A stretch of 64,000 nucleotides of DNA from Aphanocapsa sp. GSE-SYN-MK-11-07L (GCA_019359715.1 JAHHGS010000044.1:42969-106968), one strand, 5' to 3'; shown: positions 42,695 through 53,122, numbered from the stretch's first letter. A program made the numbers and translations. Notes: generated by a model from the letters alone, not told the origin.

Positions 42695-43522
42695 ATGGAC
42701 TTTGATCGTCTGATAACCCTAATTGATGAATTTGACCTATCGAGGTATCAAGCCGATCTCTTGGCAGCGGTGCGCCCCGCTATTTTCCTCAGTCTTAGCC
42801 CAGGCGAGTCGAGCCGATCTGGGCAGAGCCGGATCGGCGGCATTCCTGATTTACCCGCTTCGCTGGCTTGGCCAAAAGACCTGCGGTGGGGACAATATCT
42901 TTGCTTTCTGCTCCAAATCAATCTTGCTCAGTTGCCCACGGGGCCTGAAAATCCTTTGCCGTCGCAAGGGATGCTTTATTTGTTTGCCCATGGAGATCCA
43001 AATTATCCTCAACAACTTCTGTTTTACGCTGGGCCTGAACCTCTCCAGTCGGTCTATTTGCCAGCAGAGGCTGAATTGATTACCGACTGGTATGACAATT
43101 TAATCCCGCATCGGCTTGAATTTCAGCTTATGCCCGATATTCCACGCTGGGCCACGACTGATTTTTATGCCCTCTGCGATCGCCTCGACATAGACGAAGT
43201 TGATTTAGAGGATTTAGGGCGATCGCTCTCTTCTGGCAGCATTGGTCAACTCTTCGGTCATGTGGCTGGGATTGGACATGACCCCCGAGAGGATGCTTAT
43301 GTGGTCAAGCAAGTTAATCCTGAGTGGCTTTACAACTATGAGCAACGCCGGACGCTAGACATGACTGCTGCCCAGCAGTGGCAGAACTTGCTGCAAGTCA
43401 ATTCCAACCGCGCTGTTGACTTGACCTTTGGTGATGCGGGCTATCTCCAAATTCTGATTCACAGTCATGACTTGCAGCAGCAGAATTTTTCCCAGGTTTA
43501 TGTCAACCTTGAATCAAGCTGA
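42695..43522 (+). CDS. DUF1963 (YwqG-like) protein
   Basis: About 275 residues starting MDFDRLITLIDEFDLSRYQA. Family signatures: QSRIGGIPDLPASLAWP, LCFLLQINLAQLP, PLPSQGMLYLFAHGDP and the end GDAGYLQILIHSHDLQQQNF, consistent with DUF1963 (YwqG), cytoplasmic, function unknown. A TTG one codon upstream is in frame, but the ATG is preferred. Confidence 0.85.
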   Translation: MDFDRLITLIDEFDLSRYQADLLAAVRPAIFLSLSPGESSRSGQSRIGGIPDLPASLAWPKDLRWGQYLCFLLQINLAQLPTGPENPLPSQGMLYLFAHGDPNYPQQLLFYAGPEPLQSVYLPAEAELITDWYDNLIPHRLEFQLMPDIPRWATTDFYALCDRLDIDEVDLEDLGRSLSSGSIGQLFGHVAGIGHDPREDAYVVKQVNPEWLYNYEQRRTLDMTAAQQWQNLLQVNSNRAVDLTFGDAGYLQILIHSHDLQQQNFSQVYVNLESS

Positions 43523-43630
43523 AACTTGAGGGCAAATGGTTTGCTCTACAAGCGATCAAGCCCTATCAAACCGTCAGCATCCATCCTGATCTGTCAGCTA
43601 GACTGAAAATTAAGCTCAACGGTCAACCCT
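43523..43630 (+). other. Short reading frame of unknown origin between two accessory genes
   Basis: The frame reads LKLEGKWFALQAIKPYQTVS, then IHPDLSARLKIKLNG and stops inside the next gene. It looks protein-like, has no start, and I do not recognise the family; possibly a gene remnant. Confidence 0.3.
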
Positions 43631-44194
43631 ATGGTCGCCAATTCTCTCCGCTGGACAACTAGAGATCTTGATGCCATGCCCGACGATGGCGGCTGGAAGC
43701 GCTATGAAATTATTGATGGAGAACTGTTCGTGACCCGCGCCCCCCACATCCGCCATCAGGGTGCAGGTGGCAACCTGCATGTCGCCCTAGAAATTTGGTC
43801 TAGACAGAGCCAACTTGGTAAGCCGTTTCAGACACCAGGGATTATTTTCACCCCAACGGATGCAGTGATTCCGGATTTGGTTTGGATCAGTCAAGAACGC
43901 CTAGCGAATGGGACTGATCAGGCAGGGCATTTAACCATTGCGCCTGAGCTCATGGTCGAAGTCCTTTCCCCTGGCGATCTGAACGAACAGCGAGATAAGG
44001 AAGTTAAACTCAAGCTTTACTCCTTGCATGGCGTTCAGGAATATTGGATTGTGAATTGGCAACTGAAGACGCTGGAAATTTATCGTCGGACTGAAGCCCA
44101 ACTCCAGCTTGTGACGACTCTGCTGGCGGAAGATACGCTCACTTCACCCCTACTACCAGGATTCAGCACCCCGATCGCTCAGATTTTTGAGTAG
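43631..44194 (+). CDS. Uma2-family (DUF820) putative endonuclease
   Basis: A 187-residue protein with the Uma2/DUF820 fold: YEIIDGELFVTRAPHIRHQG, then IIFTPTDAVIPDLVWISQER (catalytic PD), LTIAPELMVEVLSPGDLNEQ (E-V-x-S-P) and LYSLHGVQEYWIVNWQLKTL. These restriction-endonuclease-like proteins are very abundant in cyanobacteria. Role unknown. It stands among defence-type debris (HsdM and DUF1016 fragments). Confidence 0.9.
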   Translation: MVANSLRWTTRDLDAMPDDGGWKRYEIIDGELFVTRAPHIRHQGAGGNLHVALEIWSRQSQLGKPFQTPGIIFTPTDAVIPDLVWISQERLANGTDQAGHLTIAPELMVEVLSPGDLNEQRDKEVKLKLYSLHGVQEYWIVNWQLKTLEIYRRTEAQLQLVTTLLAEDTLTSPLLPGFSTPIAQIFE

Positions 44195-44351
44195 CCATTA
44201 CCGATGAAGCTTGGTTTGGGCTGGGGGCGATCGCAAACTTGGGTAAACTCGATTGAGCAAGTTCTAAAAAAATCCGGTTATCTGTATCCCTGTGCCCCCA
44301 AAACTCAGTATTGTTTTGGTAGAAACCAGGGTTTGTACAGATTTAACTACA

Positions 44352-46325
44352 ATGTCTCAGCCAACCATTGAATCGATTCTGCACGAGCAACGGCTGTTTG
44401 CGCCAGCCGCTAGCTTTGCTCAGACAGCTCAAATTGGCAGCCCAGAAGCCTATCAGCAGCTTTGCGATCGCGCCCAGGCCAATCCACAGCAGTTTTGGGC
44501 CGACTTGGCTGAGCAAGAACTGGAGTGGTTTGCGCCCTGGCAGCAGGTGCTCGATTGGCAGCCCCCCTTTGCGAAATGGTTTGTTGGCGGCAAGCTAAAT
44601 ATTTCCTATAACTGCTTAGATCGCCACCTGACCACCTGGCGGCGCAACAAAGCCGCTCTGATTTGGGAGGGCGAACCGGGAGATTCGCGCACCCTCACCT
44701 ACGCTCAACTGCACCGCGAGGTTTGCCAGTTTGCCAACGCCCTCAAGCATTTGGGCGTGCAAAAGGGCGATCGGGTGGCCATTTATATGCCAATGATTCC
44801 AGAAGCAGCGATCGCCATGCTGGCCTGCGCTCGGATTGGGGCAGCTCACACGGTTATTTTCGGCGGGTTTAGCGCTGAAGCGGTCAAAGATCGGCTGCTG
44901 GATGCCCAAGTCAAAGTCGTGGTAACAGCCGATGGGGGCTGGCGGAAAGATGCGATCGTCCCGCTCAAAGCCCAGGTTGATCAAGCCCTAGAGCAGGGCG
45001 GCGTGCCCAGTGTCGAAAATGTGCTCGTGGTGCAGCGAACCGGGCAACAGGTAGCGATGCAGCTTGGCGGGCGAGACCACTGGTGGCACGAACTACAGCG
45101 CCTAGTTTCAGCCGACTGTCCCGCCGAACCGATGGACAGCGAAGACATGCTGTTTATTCTTTATACCTCTGGCACAACTGGCAAGCCAAAGGGCGTTGTC
45201 CACACAACCGGTGGCTACAACCTCTACAGCCACATCACGACAAAATGGATTTTTGACCTCCAGGATACGGATATTTACTGGTGTACGGCTGATGTGGGCT
45301 GGATTACCGGACATAGCTACATTGTTTACGGGCCGCTGTCCAATGGCGCTACCACTCTAATGTACGAGGGCGCCCCCCGCCCGTCTAACCCTGGCTGCAC
45401 CTGGGAGATTATTGAAAAATACGGGGTGAATATTTTTTATACGGCTCCGACCGCGATCCGTGCCTTTCTCAAAATGGGTGAAGACCTGCCTAAAGCCAGA
45501 GATTTATCGTCGCTGCGCCTGCTGGGCACGGTCGGGGAGCCGATCAACCCAGAAGCCTGGATGTGGTACCACCGGGTAATCGGCGGCGAACGCTGTCCGA
45601 TTGTCGATACCTGGTGGCAAACCGAAACCGGCGGAATTATGATCACACCTCTGCCGGGAGTAACCACCACCAAGCCTGGCTCTGCTACTCGTCCTTTCCC
45701 CGGTATTTTTGCTGATGTGGTGGATTTAGACGGTAACTCAGTCCCTGACAACGACGGCGGCTATTTGGTAGTCAAACATCCTTGGCCGGGCATGATGCGG
45801 ACGGTCTACGGCGACCCAGAACGGTTCCGCAAAAGCTATTGGGAGCACATTCCGCCTCAAGACGGGCAATACGTCTACTTTGCTGGCGATGGGGCCAGGC
45901 GCGACGAAGATGGCTACTTTTGGATCATGGGTCGGGTGGACGATGTGATCAATGTGGCGGGACACCGTTTGGGCACGATGGAAATTGAGTCAGCCTTGGT
46001 CTCTCATCCGGCGGTGGCAGAGGCGGCGGTGGTGGGTCGCCCAGATGAAGTGAAGGGCGAAGAAGTTGTGGCTTTTGTGACGCTAGAGGGCAGTCATGCT
46101 TCGAGCGAAGACCTGCGGGCTGAACTAAAGCAGCATGTGGTCACAGAGATTGGGACGATCGCCCGTCCGGGTGAAATTCGGTTTGCTGATTCGCTGCCGA
46201 AAACCCGCTCTGGCAAAATCATGCGTCGCTTACTCCGCACCCTAGCCAGCGGCGAAACCATCTCTGGCGATACGTCTACGCTGGAAGATCGCTCCGTTTT
46301 GGATAAACTGCGATCGGAAGGTTGA
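44352..46325 (+). CDS. acs: Acetyl-CoA synthetase (AMP-forming)
   Basis: About 657 residues from the ATG at 44352 ([20 protein letters not shown]). ANL-superfamily motifs: [20 protein letters not shown] (P-loop-like A3), [20 protein letters not shown] (A5), [20 protein letters not shown] (A7) and the catalytic Lys in [15 protein letters not shown] (A10). It makes acetyl-CoA from acetate; the Lys is the usual acetylation target. Another possible start, a GTG at 44292, adds 20 residues and is less likely. Confidence 0.95.
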   Translation: MSQPTIESILHEQRLFAPAASFAQTAQIGSPEAYQQLCDRAQANPQQFWADLAEQELEWFAPWQQVLDWQPPFAKWFVGGKLNISYNCLDRHLTTWRRNKAALIWEGEPGDSRTLTYAQLHREVCQFANALKHLGVQKGDRVAIYMPMIPEAAIAMLACARIGAAHTVIFGGFSAEAVKDRLLDAQVKVVVTADGGWRKDAIVPLKAQVDQALEQGGVPSVENVLVVQRTGQQVAMQLGGRDHWWHELQRLVSADCPAEPMDSEDMLFILYTSGTTGKPKGVVHTTGGYNLYSHITTKWIFDLQDTDIYWCTADVGWITGHSYIVYGPLSNGATTLMYEGAPRPSNPGCTWEIIEKYGVNIFYTAPTAIRAFLKMGEDLPKARDLSSLRLLGTVGEPINPEAWMWYHRVIGGERCPIVDTWWQTETGGIMITPLPGVTTTKPGSATRPFPGIFADVVDLDGNSVPDNDGGYLVVKHPWPGMMRTVYGDPERFRKSYWEHIPPQDGQYVYFAGDGARRDEDGYFWIMGRVDDVINVAGHRLGTMEIESALVSHPAVAEAAVVGRPDEVKGEEVVAFVTLEGSHASSEDLRAELKQHVVTEIGTIARPGEIRFADSLPKTRSGKIMRRLLRTLASGETISGDTSTLEDRSVLDKLRSEG

Positions 46326-46377
46326 GATACTGATAGAGTAATGCTCCGTTCTGAGTCCAACCGCTTGTGAGACGACG

Positions 46378-46596
46378 CTATGCTTGCTGACCTGAGTGGT
46401 TAGCTATGCCGAGTGCCTGCTTTAGCGCCTCATCAGTCTTACTTTCCCAGTCTGGATCCGAGATTTCGATCGTTACTTTAGGAGATCGGGTTCTCAGTTC
46501 CTGATAGATGGGGTGAACAGCAGGGGTGCCTTTAAGCTTCCAGAGCAGAGCAGTAAGCTGCTGCTTATTTAAAGAAGTCAGGTCTAAGGGAGTCAT
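46378..46596 (-). CDS. Small protein, second gene of an overlapping pair
   Basis: A 72-residue protein, MTPLDLTSLNKQQLTALLWK then KGTPAVHPIYQELRTRSPKV, ending IANHSGQQA. Its ATG overlaps the stop of the preceding gene (46593-46596, ATGA). I do not recognise the family with confidence; the pairing resembles the small DUF6887/DUF6888 type pairs of cyanobacteria. Confidence 0.55.
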   Translation of the reverse strand: MTPLDLTSLNKQQLTALLWKLKGTPAVHPIYQELRTRSPKVTIEISDPDWESKTDEALKQALGIANHSGQQA

Positions 46597-46778
46597 AGCT
46601 CGTAATCTCCGTTAGGAAGAATGCAAATGACGGAACTCTCCAAGGCATCGTAACGACCAATGTAAACGTACAGATTCTGATCTGGAGCTGGTTCCACGAA
46701 AGCAATGAATGAGGACAAGAGAACTACCCGTCGAACGATTCGATAGAACGCAAGCAGTTGTTCGCTAGTCGGATCCAT
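46593..46778 (-). CDS. Small protein, first gene of an overlapping pair
   Basis: A 61-residue protein starting MDPTSEQLLAFYRIVRRVVL, with PDQNLYVYIGRYDALESSVI and ending LPNGDYEL. Its ATG at 46778 is fixed by an in-frame stop directly before it. DUF6888-like by general look only (early PT-EQ, C-terminal PxG). It follows opcA by 43 bp on the same strand, with a strong ribosome site further upstream (46801-46809) that drives only a three-codon frame. Confidence 0.55.
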   Translation of the reverse strand: MDPTSEQLLAFYRIVRRVVLLSSFIAFVEPAPDQNLYVYIGRYDALESSVICILPNGDYEL

Positions 46779-46786
46779 TCAATTAC

Positions 46787-46809
46787 CTAATTGATCATAC
46801 TCACCTCCT
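46787..46809 (-). promoter_or_regulatory. Strong ribosome site followed by a minimal ORF (Met-Ile-Asn-stop)
   Basis: TAGGAGGTGA (46801-46810 in reverse) is followed four bases later by ATG ATC AAT TAG (46787-46798). The next gene starts only eight bases beyond the stop. This could be a translational-coupling leader for the small gene pair, or the trace of an original start disrupted by mutation. Confidence 0.55.
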
Positions 46810-46821
46810 AATTAAGCCCAA

Positions 46822-48171
46822 CTACTTTATATGCCGCAGAATCTCTGCTGTAACGGCTAGGCTTTCTTCGTAGAGGACATCTCGCCCCCAGCGCAGTAGC
46901 TGTTGACTGAGTAGGCCCTCTTGGGTTTGATCGGGTAATGGGCTGACTTGGAAAGTTTGGCAGGTTTCGGCTCCGCCGCCCGCTTCCATTCGCATACAGC
47001 CGCCGGTTTCAGAGCAGATGATCGTGCAGCAGTTGGCGGCTTGATTGGTAGACATTAATTTAATGTCAATTAAGTCTCCCAGCGCTTCACCCGTCATTGC
47101 CGTCGGAATCGCTGCTAGCTCTGCTTCAATCTGCCGCTGATCGGCAGCAATTAAGTGAACGTGGTAAATGTCATAGTCTCCGCCTTGGGCGGTAATTCCA
47201 ATTGGCTGCCACTGGAGGCGGCTGCTCAGCCAGCCCAAAAACATTAGCGCCTGAGCTGGATTGCCTTTTTCGTAGTCGAGGGTGACGCGATCTACCTCAC
47301 CGATCGCCGATCGTCGCTCTGGGGGATCAAAGGCTTCAGCGGTTAGCTCTTGCCAAGCGGCTAGCCGACGCCAATTGAGATCTGCAATATTGACACCCTT
47401 CTCGATCAATTCTTGCAGGTGCAATAAATCAATTTTGGGTTCAGGAAACCGATCAGAATCGACAATCATGCAGTCAGAGGCGATCGCCAAGCCTTCAAAC
47501 AACTGGGGATTCTGAATCAGGGGCGCTTTCCACCAAATAAACTTCGGTAACTCACTAATCATTAGGGTTGTCACCAAGCTGCTCACCCGCTCTAGGGCTG
47601 CTTCTGTGCCTTTAAGGGTAATGTACTCGCAGCAAATCAGCATATTTTCGCTGCGTTTGTTAATTGGGCAATAGGCAGACACCTGAGCCGTCACGCCCGT
47701 ATCTTCGCCCGCAACGGGAAACAGCGAAATAATCCGACAAGGGTTTTGATTGGCAATATCATCAGCGATCGCCCCGACAGCATCAACAGCGTACTCAGGC
47801 TGAGCCATCCCATTGCCATCCAATTGAGTTTGCCGCTCTGCTAAGTCTTGCCGCAGATTTTCAAGCAATTGTTCGTTGACTTTGCCATTTTCTGGCAAGT
47901 TGTAAGCGGACTGGGCAGCTCGGATCGCCGCTCTCGTCCGGGGGCCGTCAATTCCATCAATCGGGCCAGTGTAAAATCCCAGAGTTGCCAGCAATTGCTG
48001 GGTTTTTTCTGGTGCATAAACTACCAGGCTAAAGGTCGCTGCCCGCATGGCTCCAGGGCCATTTTCGGAAACCGCACCTTGCCAAATTTGGGCCAGTTCA
48101 GCTTCAATCTGCCCCAGAGAGACATCCTTAGGGGCCTGTAACGAAACGAGCGGAGTTGTTTGGGTTGCCAT
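46822..48171 (-). CDS. opcA: Glucose-6-phosphate dehydrogenase assembly protein OpcA with a peptidoglycan-binding-like repeat
   Basis: About 449 residues from the ATG at 48171 (MATQTTPLVSLQAPKDVSLG). OpcA features: NPCRIISLFPVAGEDTGVTA, LPKFIWWKAPLIQNPQLFEG, LAIASDCMIVDSDRFPEP and a C-terminal domain around LGWLSSRLQWQPIG. OpcA activates and oligomerises G6PDH under redox control in cyanobacteria. A PG_binding_1-like repeat (about 57-108: LLATLGFYTGPIDGIDGPRT, AIRAAQSAYN) interrupts the N-terminal OpcA region. It follows zwf by 13 bp. Confidence 0.93.
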   Translation of the reverse strand: MATQTTPLVSLQAPKDVSLGQIEAELAQIWQGAVSENGPGAMRAATFSLVVYAPEKTQQLLATLGFYTGPIDGIDGPRTRAAIRAAQSAYNLPENGKVNEQLLENLRQDLAERQTQLDGNGMAQPEYAVDAVGAIADDIANQNPCRIISLFPVAGEDTGVTAQVSAYCPINKRSENMLICCEYITLKGTEAALERVSSLVTTLMISELPKFIWWKAPLIQNPQLFEGLAIASDCMIVDSDRFPEPKIDLLHLQELIEKGVNIADLNWRRLAAWQELTAEAFDPPERRSAIGEVDRVTLDYEKGNPAQALMFLGWLSSRLQWQPIGITAQGGDYDIYHVHLIAADQRQIEAELAAIPTAMTGEALGDLIDIKLMSTNQAANCCTIICSETGGCMRMEAGGGAETCQTFQVSPLPDQTQEGLLSQQLLRWGRDVLYEESLAVTAEILRHIK

Positions 48172-48184
48172 AGAGGTAAAGCTC

Positions 48185-49714
48185 CTAAAGTCTACGCCAG
48201 CGTCGGCCATCACGGTTGATCAACAGTTCTGCTTCCGAGGGTTCCCAAGTTCCGGCGGCGTACTGGGGAACGCTGTCCGGGTCAGCCGGAGCATCCCAGG
48301 CGACGAGGGCGGGAGTGATGACTCGCCAAGCCGCTTCCACTTCATCGGCGCGAGTAAACAGGGTTTGATCCCCCATCATGCAATCGAGTAAGAGGCGATC
48401 GTAAGACTCTCCCCCAGAAACACCAAAAGAAGAGCCGTAGCGAAAATCCATCTCAACCGGGCGGCTGCGCAGGCTAGCGCCGGGCATTTTAACTTCAAAT
48501 CGCAGCGACACCCCCTCATTCGGCTGAATCCGCATTGTCAAGACATTCGCATTCGCCTGCTGAGCAGCAGACTGGAAAATCAGGTAGGGGACATCTCGAA
48601 ACTGAATCGAGATTTCGGAAACCTTCTTGGGTAGACGTTTTCCGGTGCGCAGATAAAAGGGCACCCCTTGCCAACGCCAGTTGTCCACCAGCAGCTTCAG
48701 GGCCACGTAGGTGGGAGTAGTTGATTTAGGATTGACGCCGGGTTCTTCCCGATAGCCTGCTACCGGCTTGCCTTTCATCCAACCCGCCTTGTACTGGCCG
48801 CGAATCGCCGAGTAGTCGAGGTCGTTAATGTTGGCCAACCGCATTGCTTGCAGAACTTTCACTTTCTCGGCTCGAATGCTGTCGGCATCCAGGGAATTTG
48901 GCGGTTCCATCGCGGTTAAGCAAACCAACTGCATCAGGTGGTTTTGCACCATATCCCGCAGGGCCCCGGCTGATTCGTAGTAGCCAGCCCGATCTTCGAC
49001 CCCAACAGTTTCACCGACCGTAATCTGGACATGGTCAACAAACTGCCGATTCCAAAGCGGCTCGAAAATAGCATTGGCAAACCGCAGCACCATTAGATTT
49101 TGGACGGTTTCTTTGCCCAGGTAGTGGTCAATCCGGTAAACCTGCTGCTCTTTGCAGACCTGGTTCACAACGCGGTTCAGAACTTGAGCCGAGTTGAGGT
49201 CGCGCCCAAACGGTTTTTCGATCACTAGTCGAGTTTTACTGGCATCGGTCAGCATCTCGGCGGCTCCGAGTTGCTGAATCGCTTCGGGAAAGAACTCCGG
49301 TGCCACGGACAAATAAAAGACTCGATTGCCGCGCGTACCTCGCTTGCTGTCTAACTCAGTCAAGAGTTGGTCTAGTTTCTGGTAGCTGGCAGGGTCGTTC
49401 ATGTTGCCAGGGCAATAAAACAAACCCTCAGCGAAGTTGCGCCAGACTTCCTCCGAGCCAATTCCGTCGGAGTAGGATTCTACGCCTTCGCGCATCTGCT
49501 CCCGAAAATAATCGTGGCTCCAGTCGCGCCGGGCCACCCCGACAATCGTAAATTCGGCGGGTAAACGACGCTCGCGCTTAAGGTGATAGAGAGCAGGCAC
49601 GAGTTTGCGCTTGACCAAATCTCCAGAAGCACCGTAGAACACAATGATATTGGGTTCGGGAATGCGCTCTTGCTGTAAACCAACCCGGAGTGGATTTTCT
49701 AACAGAGTAACCAT
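48185..49714 (-). CDS. zwf: Glucose-6-phosphate 1-dehydrogenase
   Basis: A 509-residue G6PDH. NADP site [17 protein letters not shown] (GASGDL at 28-33), the active-site motif RIDHYLGKE (194-202) and the conserved [22 protein letters not shown] end region are intact. It catalyses the first step of the oxidative pentose phosphate pathway. Order fbp-tal-zwf-opcA on one strand is the known cyanobacterial operon. Confidence 0.97.
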   Translation of the reverse strand: MVTLLENPLRVGLQQERIPEPNIIVFYGASGDLVKRKLVPALYHLKRERRLPAEFTIVGVARRDWSHDYFREQMREGVESYSDGIGSEEVWRNFAEGLFYCPGNMNDPASYQKLDQLLTELDSKRGTRGNRVFYLSVAPEFFPEAIQQLGAAEMLTDASKTRLVIEKPFGRDLNSAQVLNRVVNQVCKEQQVYRIDHYLGKETVQNLMVLRFANAIFEPLWNRQFVDHVQITVGETVGVEDRAGYYESAGALRDMVQNHLMQLVCLTAMEPPNSLDADSIRAEKVKVLQAMRLANINDLDYSAIRGQYKAGWMKGKPVAGYREEPGVNPKSTTPTYVALKLLVDNWRWQGVPFYLRTGKRLPKKVSEISIQFRDVPYLIFQSAAQQANANVLTMRIQPNEGVSLRFEVKMPGASLRSRPVEMDFRYGSSFGVSGGESYDRLLLDCMMGDQTLFTRADEVEAAWRVITPALVAWDAPADPDSVPQYAAGTWEPSEAELLINRDGRRWRRL

Positions 49715-49793
49715 AGGGTAAGAGGTAAGGGCGGCGTGCTTGAGACTGCGTTTTACACAGCCCCAATAAACACCTTCACTTTAAGACCGAAGT

Positions 49794-50939
49794 TTAAATC
49801 GCGACCAGTTGCTTTGCTTTTTCTTCCAAAGATTTAAGCAAAGACTCAAAAGGCTGAACAAATTTATCAATTCCTTCTATTAGTAACTGATCCATGACTT
49901 GGTCAATATCAATCTGCACCTCTGGGTCTTGCAGGCTGTCGATCAGGGCATGGGCTTCGTCCAGTCCGGTTTCAACTCGATTAGCAACATCGCAGTGGTC
50001 GGCACAGGCAATAATCGTGGCTGGAGGCAGGGTGTTAACCGTGTCTGGACCGACCAGCTCATCAACATACATCACATCTTTGTAGTTGGGGTTTTTGGTG
50101 CTGGTGCTGGCCCAGAGTAAGCGCTGCACCTTGGCTCCTTTGGCGACCAAGTCCTGCCAGCGATCGCTTTGGCAAATCTTTTTGTACTCTTCGTAGGCAA
50201 TCTTGGCATTGGCGATCGCCACTTTGCCTTCGATTGCTTTCAATTTGGCGATCGCTGAGGGCGAATCTGTGGCTTTGATTTTTGCCTCTAACATTTCGTC
50301 CACCAGCGTATCGATCCGGCTCAGGAAGAAGCTGGCCACAGAGGCGATGTGACTGATCTCTTTGCCTTCCGCCGCTCGTGCTTCTAAGCCCCGAATATAG
50401 GCCCAAGCGGTATTGATGTAGCTTTGGACGGAGAACAGCAGGGTGACATTGACGTTGATCCCAGCCGCAATCACGGCTTCCACGGCGGGCAGCCCTTCCG
50501 CCGTACCGGGGATCTTGATCATCACGTTTTCCCGCCCAATTTCTTGGTAGTAGCGTTTGGCTTGGGCAATCGTTTGATCCGTATCGTGGGCAATATTGGG
50601 CGGTACTTCAATGCTGATGTAGCCATCTAGTCCATTCGACTGCTCGTAAACAGGGCGGAAAATATCGCAGGCGTTGCGAATGTCATCAAAGATTAACGAT
50701 TCGTAGATCTCAAACATGGCTTTGCCAGCTTTGATCCCGGCTTCAATGTCGGCGTCGTAGATCACATTGCCAGCGATCGCCTTTTCAAAAATGGCGGGGT
50801 TGGAGGTAATCCCTAAAATCCCCTGCTCCTCAATCAGCCGCTTTAATTCCCCAGATTGCACGAGGTCTCGGGCCAGGTTGTCCATCCAAATGCTTTGACC
50901 CAAGGACTCAATTTCTAACAGATGATTCGTTGCGGTCAT
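49794..50939 (-). CDS. tal: Transaldolase
   Basis: A 381-residue transaldolase. LGQSIWMDNLARDLVQSGEL and GITSNPAIFEKAIAGNVIYD open the barrel, the Schiff-base Lys is in ENVMIKIPGTAEGLPAVEAV, and NVNVTLLFSVQSYINTAWAY, ISHIASVASFFLSRIDTLVD and LWASTSTKNPNYKDVMYVDE follow. Length fits the Tal subfamily usual in cyanobacteria. Located between fbp and zwf in the pentose phosphate operon. Confidence 0.97.
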   Translation of the reverse strand: MTATNHLLEIESLGQSIWMDNLARDLVQSGELKRLIEEQGILGITSNPAIFEKAIAGNVIYDADIEAGIKAGKAMFEIYESLIFDDIRNACDIFRPVYEQSNGLDGYISIEVPPNIAHDTDQTIAQAKRYYQEIGRENVMIKIPGTAEGLPAVEAVIAAGINVNVTLLFSVQSYINTAWAYIRGLEARAAEGKEISHIASVASFFLSRIDTLVDEMLEAKIKATDSPSAIAKLKAIEGKVAIANAKIAYEEYKKICQSDRWQDLVAKGAKVQRLLWASTSTKNPNYKDVMYVDELVGPDTVNTLPPATIIACADHCDVANRVETGLDEAHALIDSLQDPEVQIDIDQVMDQLLIEGIDKFVQPFESLLKSLEEKAKQLVAI

Positions 50940-51012
50940 GGTTAACTCCCTAAACTATTGATCTGATCCGTAAACTGGTGATTCGTAAACCTGAACACTT
51001 GCTGCCTCGGCG

Positions 51013-52098
51013 CTAGGCCTTCCCCTGACCAGGCTTAGCAAACGCTTGCTGCTTGGCCCAGTCCTGAATAAACGACTCTACCAGAGCCACATCTTCTTTG
51101 CTGCCAACAATAAACGGAGTCCGGGCATGAATGCGATCGGGGATCACATCCAGCAGGTCTTGCGTACCCGTGCTGCCCCGACCGCCAGCTTGCTCAATCA
51201 AAAAGCTGAGCGGAGCCGTTTCGTAGAGCACCCGCAGTTTCCCGTCCGGGTTTTTGAGCGTGCCTGGATACAAAAACACGCCGCCCTGAAACAAAATCCG
51301 ATGAAAGTCGCCGACCAGAGCGCCGCTGTAGCGAGCGCTATAGCCTTCATGCCGATGCACGTAGCGAATAAAGTCGCGCAGCGGTTCAGACCACTGCCAG
51401 AAATTACCTTCGTTCACACTGTAGTTCGGCCCGTGATCGGGGACTTTAATGCTTTCAGCCGACAGAATAAACTCGCCCAAGCTGGGATCAAGGGTGAAGG
51501 CATGGACGCCCGTACCGATCGAGTAAACCAGAATCGTGCTTGGCCCGTACAGAATGTAGCCAGCCGCTAGCTGCTGGTGCCCATCTTGGAGCAAGTCTTG
51601 AGCCGTGCGGTCAAGATCATCCCCGGTTTGCAGCCGAATTGAAAAAATCGAGCCGACATTCAGGTTAATGTCTACGTTAGACGAACCATCGATCGGGTCA
51701 TAAAGCAGGGTATAGCGGCCAATCGAGCAGTTTTCAGGAATGTAATAGGGGTTTTCCATCTCTTCAGAAGCGAGGCGGCAGACCAGTCCGCTCTGCTTAA
51801 AGACCGAGATAAACACCTCATTGGCATACACATCCATCTTTTTGACGGCTTCCCCCTGCACGTTCACGTCGCCAGTAAAGCCCAGCGCCCCTTCCATTAA
51901 GCCTGCTCGACTCAAGCGACGGGCAATTAACTTGCCAGCGAGGGCAATTCGGTTCATCAAGGCGCTCAAATCTTGAGCGTCGGGGCCAAAGCTTTGCAGT
52001 TGTTGCAGAATGTGGCGAGATAGAGTCGTACAGTCTCGGTCTAAGGCATACTCCTGGTGCAGAAACTCCTGGTCAGGTCTATCCGTGGCGTGTTCCAT
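51013..52098 (-). CDS. fbp: Fructose-1,6-bisphosphatase class I
   Basis: A 361-residue FBPase with the metal/substrate motif [20 protein letters not shown], the glutamate-rich [20 protein letters not shown] and the end [20 protein letters not shown]. It is the class I enzyme (glycogen/gluconeogenic FBPase), distinct from the GlpX-type F/SBPase that cyanobacteria use in the Calvin cycle. It is the first gene of the fbp-tal-zwf-opcA operon. Confidence 0.96.
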   Translation of the reverse strand: MEHATDRPDQEFLHQEYALDRDCTTLSRHILQQLQSFGPDAQDLSALMNRIALAGKLIARRLSRAGLMEGALGFTGDVNVQGEAVKKMDVYANEVFISVFKQSGLVCRLASEEMENPYYIPENCSIGRYTLLYDPIDGSSNVDINLNVGSIFSIRLQTGDDLDRTAQDLLQDGHQQLAAGYILYGPSTILVYSIGTGVHAFTLDPSLGEFILSAESIKVPDHGPNYSVNEGNFWQWSEPLRDFIRYVHRHEGYSARYSGALVGDFHRILFQGGVFLYPGTLKNPDGKLRVLYETAPLSFLIEQAGGRGSTGTQDLLDVIPDRIHARTPFIVGSKEDVALVESFIQDWAKQQAFAKPGQGKA

Positions 52099-52249
52099 AA
52101 GCTGAACGTCTGGCCTCCGTGCCGGTAATCTTTGCCAGAGCTTTCAAGTGACAAAACAGGCAGAATGCTCTCCCCTCTATCTTAGGAACCAGTTCTCTAA
52201 ATCGGCCCAGACTTTAAGATCAGCTTCAGAACTATAGCGATCTGGCTGA

Positions 52250-52675
52250 TCATGACTCTCCTGGCGTTTTTACCGTGATGCTCTCAAACCGTGAGAAATG
52301 CTTGCGGTCAAAGGTATAGGCCAGACTGATTTGCTGCTGCTGCATCCAGGCTGCATTGTAAGCATCAATGAAATCAACGTTCTTGGCGGCATAGTTTGTG
52401 GCTGCCTCAATCAACAAATCGGACTCTGCAACTTCTAGCCCTGGTGTATTCAGAATTGCTAGGATGCGATCGCAGATCTGCTCACGCGGTAAACCATAGA
52501 ACGAAGCCAGTGTCCAGACAATTTCCGCGATCACCAGCGATGTCGTTACCAAGAGGACTTCTCCGACTGCGGCGCTTTGCAGAAGTGCTTCCACTTGGTC
52601 TGCTTTTTCTAGGATGTCATTGGTCAAGTAGCGCAAAAAGAGATTGGTATCGATGAAGGCTCGTTCAACTGCCAT
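52250..52675 (-). CDS. PIN-domain toxin (VapC-like)
   Basis: A 141-residue PIN domain: acidic residues in FIDTNLFLRYL (Asp9), the central SLVIAEIVWTLASFYG (Glu) and the end NVDFIDAYNAAWMQQ with FDRKHFSRFE. It should be a ribonuclease inhibited by the upstream antitoxin. Its start overlaps the antitoxin's end by 11 bp. Confidence 0.9.
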   Translation of the reverse strand: MAVERAFIDTNLFLRYLTNDILEKADQVEALLQSAAVGEVLLVTTSLVIAEIVWTLASFYGLPREQICDRILAILNTPGLEVAESDLLIEAATNYAAKNVDFIDAYNAAWMQQQQISLAYTFDRKHFSRFESITVKTPGES

Positions 52676-52916
52676 CCGTCAATGTCCTATAGCCGCGACG
52701 ATCTAACACCTGCTGGCGAACTGCCTCAAAGTTCTGAGGTGCAGACACAGGAACACTGCCCCGAAAATCTGACAGGGTTCGTTTGAGGGGCTGCAAGACA
52801 AATTCATCCCCACGGCGGATAAACGCCAGCCGATCGCCAGCCTGTAAATTCAATTCCTGTCGAATTATGCGAGGAATAGAAATCTGCCCTCGTCGTCCAA
52901 CTTTACTGACGTTCAT
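52665..52916 (-). CDS. AbrB/MazE-family antitoxin
   Basis: An 83-residue protein with an N-terminal swapped-hairpin DNA-binding domain: MNVSKVGRRGQISIPRIIRQ, then ELNLQAGDRLAFIRRGDEFV. The C-terminal part (QNFEAVRQQVLDRRG) probably binds the toxin. It is the first gene of the pair and probably autoregulates it. Confidence 0.9.
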   Translation of the reverse strand: MNVSKVGRRGQISIPRIIRQELNLQAGDRLAFIRRGDEFVLQPLKRTLSDFRGSVPVSAPQNFEAVRQQVLDRRGYRTLTDGS

Positions 52917-53122
52917 AGGTAAAACTCAAAAGTGACTGACAAAGTTGTTTTTGACTGATATTTCTATCTTAGTCTGACTGGCTGGCAATGCCTGATTTTT
53001 TGCTTCTGGCACTGACCAGATTCAGCGTCCTGAGCAGTGATCAATAGATTGACGCAGAGGTTCTCGCTGCCATGTTAAAATTGATGATGATTTTCAAGCG
53101 ATGATTTAAGGAAGATTGATTT

